64,000 nucleotides of DNA. It comes from Sporosarcina sp. BP05. GTDB lineage: Bacteria; Bacillota; Bacilli; Bacillales_A; Planococcaceae. Numbering within the stretch: the first letter of the stretch is position 1; each line of letters starts with the position of its first letter. Made by a program: the position numbers and the translations under genes. Where the stretch lies: contig NZ_JACFTD010000010.1 of assembly GCF_014282005.1 (NCBI RefSeq), positions 34,646 through 98,645 on the forward strand. The letters are read 5' to 3'. Positions 63,844 through 64,000 of the stretch are shown here, in pieces. The notes beneath the pieces were generated by a model, which had not been told where the DNA came from, did no database searches, and worked only from the letters and a program-made list of their open reading frames with translations.

Positions 63844-64000
63844 GTTGGGTACAATTAAGTTAAATAGTAGTTTTTTGTAGTGAGGAAGTATTTGAACCCC
63901 CATAACGCACTTACAAGTTCACTCCGTTTTGAATGAAGCTAGGACGATCACCTTTTTCAACCTTTCTAAAGTTATTAAATGCTAAAGTCATTACGTTGTT

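Overview
The window looks like a low-GC Firmicute of the order Bacillales, most likely a Planococcaceae member such as Sporosarcina or a close relative. This rests on the walKHIJ-htrA-rlmH neighbourhood, Bacillus-type riboswitches, the trpEDCFBA operon without trpG, Bacillus-like lipoproteins and a complete urease operon. Genus is an inference from gene content and style, not from a search. The walK locus, a dense DnaA-box cluster at 5627-5991 and a near-match ParB site (parS) at 34865-34880 suggest the segment lies near the replication origin.

Left part (1-14.5 kb): the end of walK, then walH, walI, walJ, an HtrA protease, a CxxH/CxxC mini-protein and rlmH. The 3' end of rlmH, known as the integration site of staphylococcal SCC elements, is repeated 2.2 kb downstream, and between the two copies sits only an orphan sporulation-type sensor kinase. 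Then come mqo, a VOC protein, a long hairpin-rich non-coding repeat, phnA, a gamma-glutamyl ligase related to F420 ligases, and a divergent LysR regulator.

Middle part (14.5-41 kb): a lysine-riboswitch ABC transporter whose ATPase gene carries a frameshift; an NCS2 permease; a methyltransferase; and a minus-strand SAM-riboswitch unit (hydroxycarboxylate-dehydrogenase-like gene, metQ, metN, metI, alpha-hydroxy-acid oxidase). These are followed by a Tet(M)-like ribosomal protection GTPase; a cobalamin riboswitch with no recognisable B12-related gene behind it; a second methyltransferase; a UMF1-type MFS protein; a CBS protein; a LytTR regulator with a CoA-transferase; a DUF4358/MBOAT/DHHW O-acetylation operon; a DacB-type carboxypeptidase; and rluF.

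Right part (41-64 kb): a tRNA-Trp T-box and trpEDCFBA; the second, inverted copy of the non-coding repeat; an AAC(3)-family acetyltransferase; a DUF4003 protein; an oppDFBCA operon followed by an LD-carboxypeptidase; the urease operon ureABCEFGD with a tiny upstream ORF coupled to ureE; a 42-bp tandem repeat; and a hotdog acyl-CoA thioesterase. No rRNA, tRNA, CRISPR array or intact transposase was seen.

The points most worth following up are the rlmH-end direct repeats, the large inverted non-coding repeat with compensatory hairpin changes, the orphan cobalamin riboswitch, and the SAM-riboswitch operon that joins methionine transport to two 2-hydroxy-acid enzymes. TTG and GTG starts are common here, and many starts below were chosen by Shine-Dalgarno (SD) spacing.
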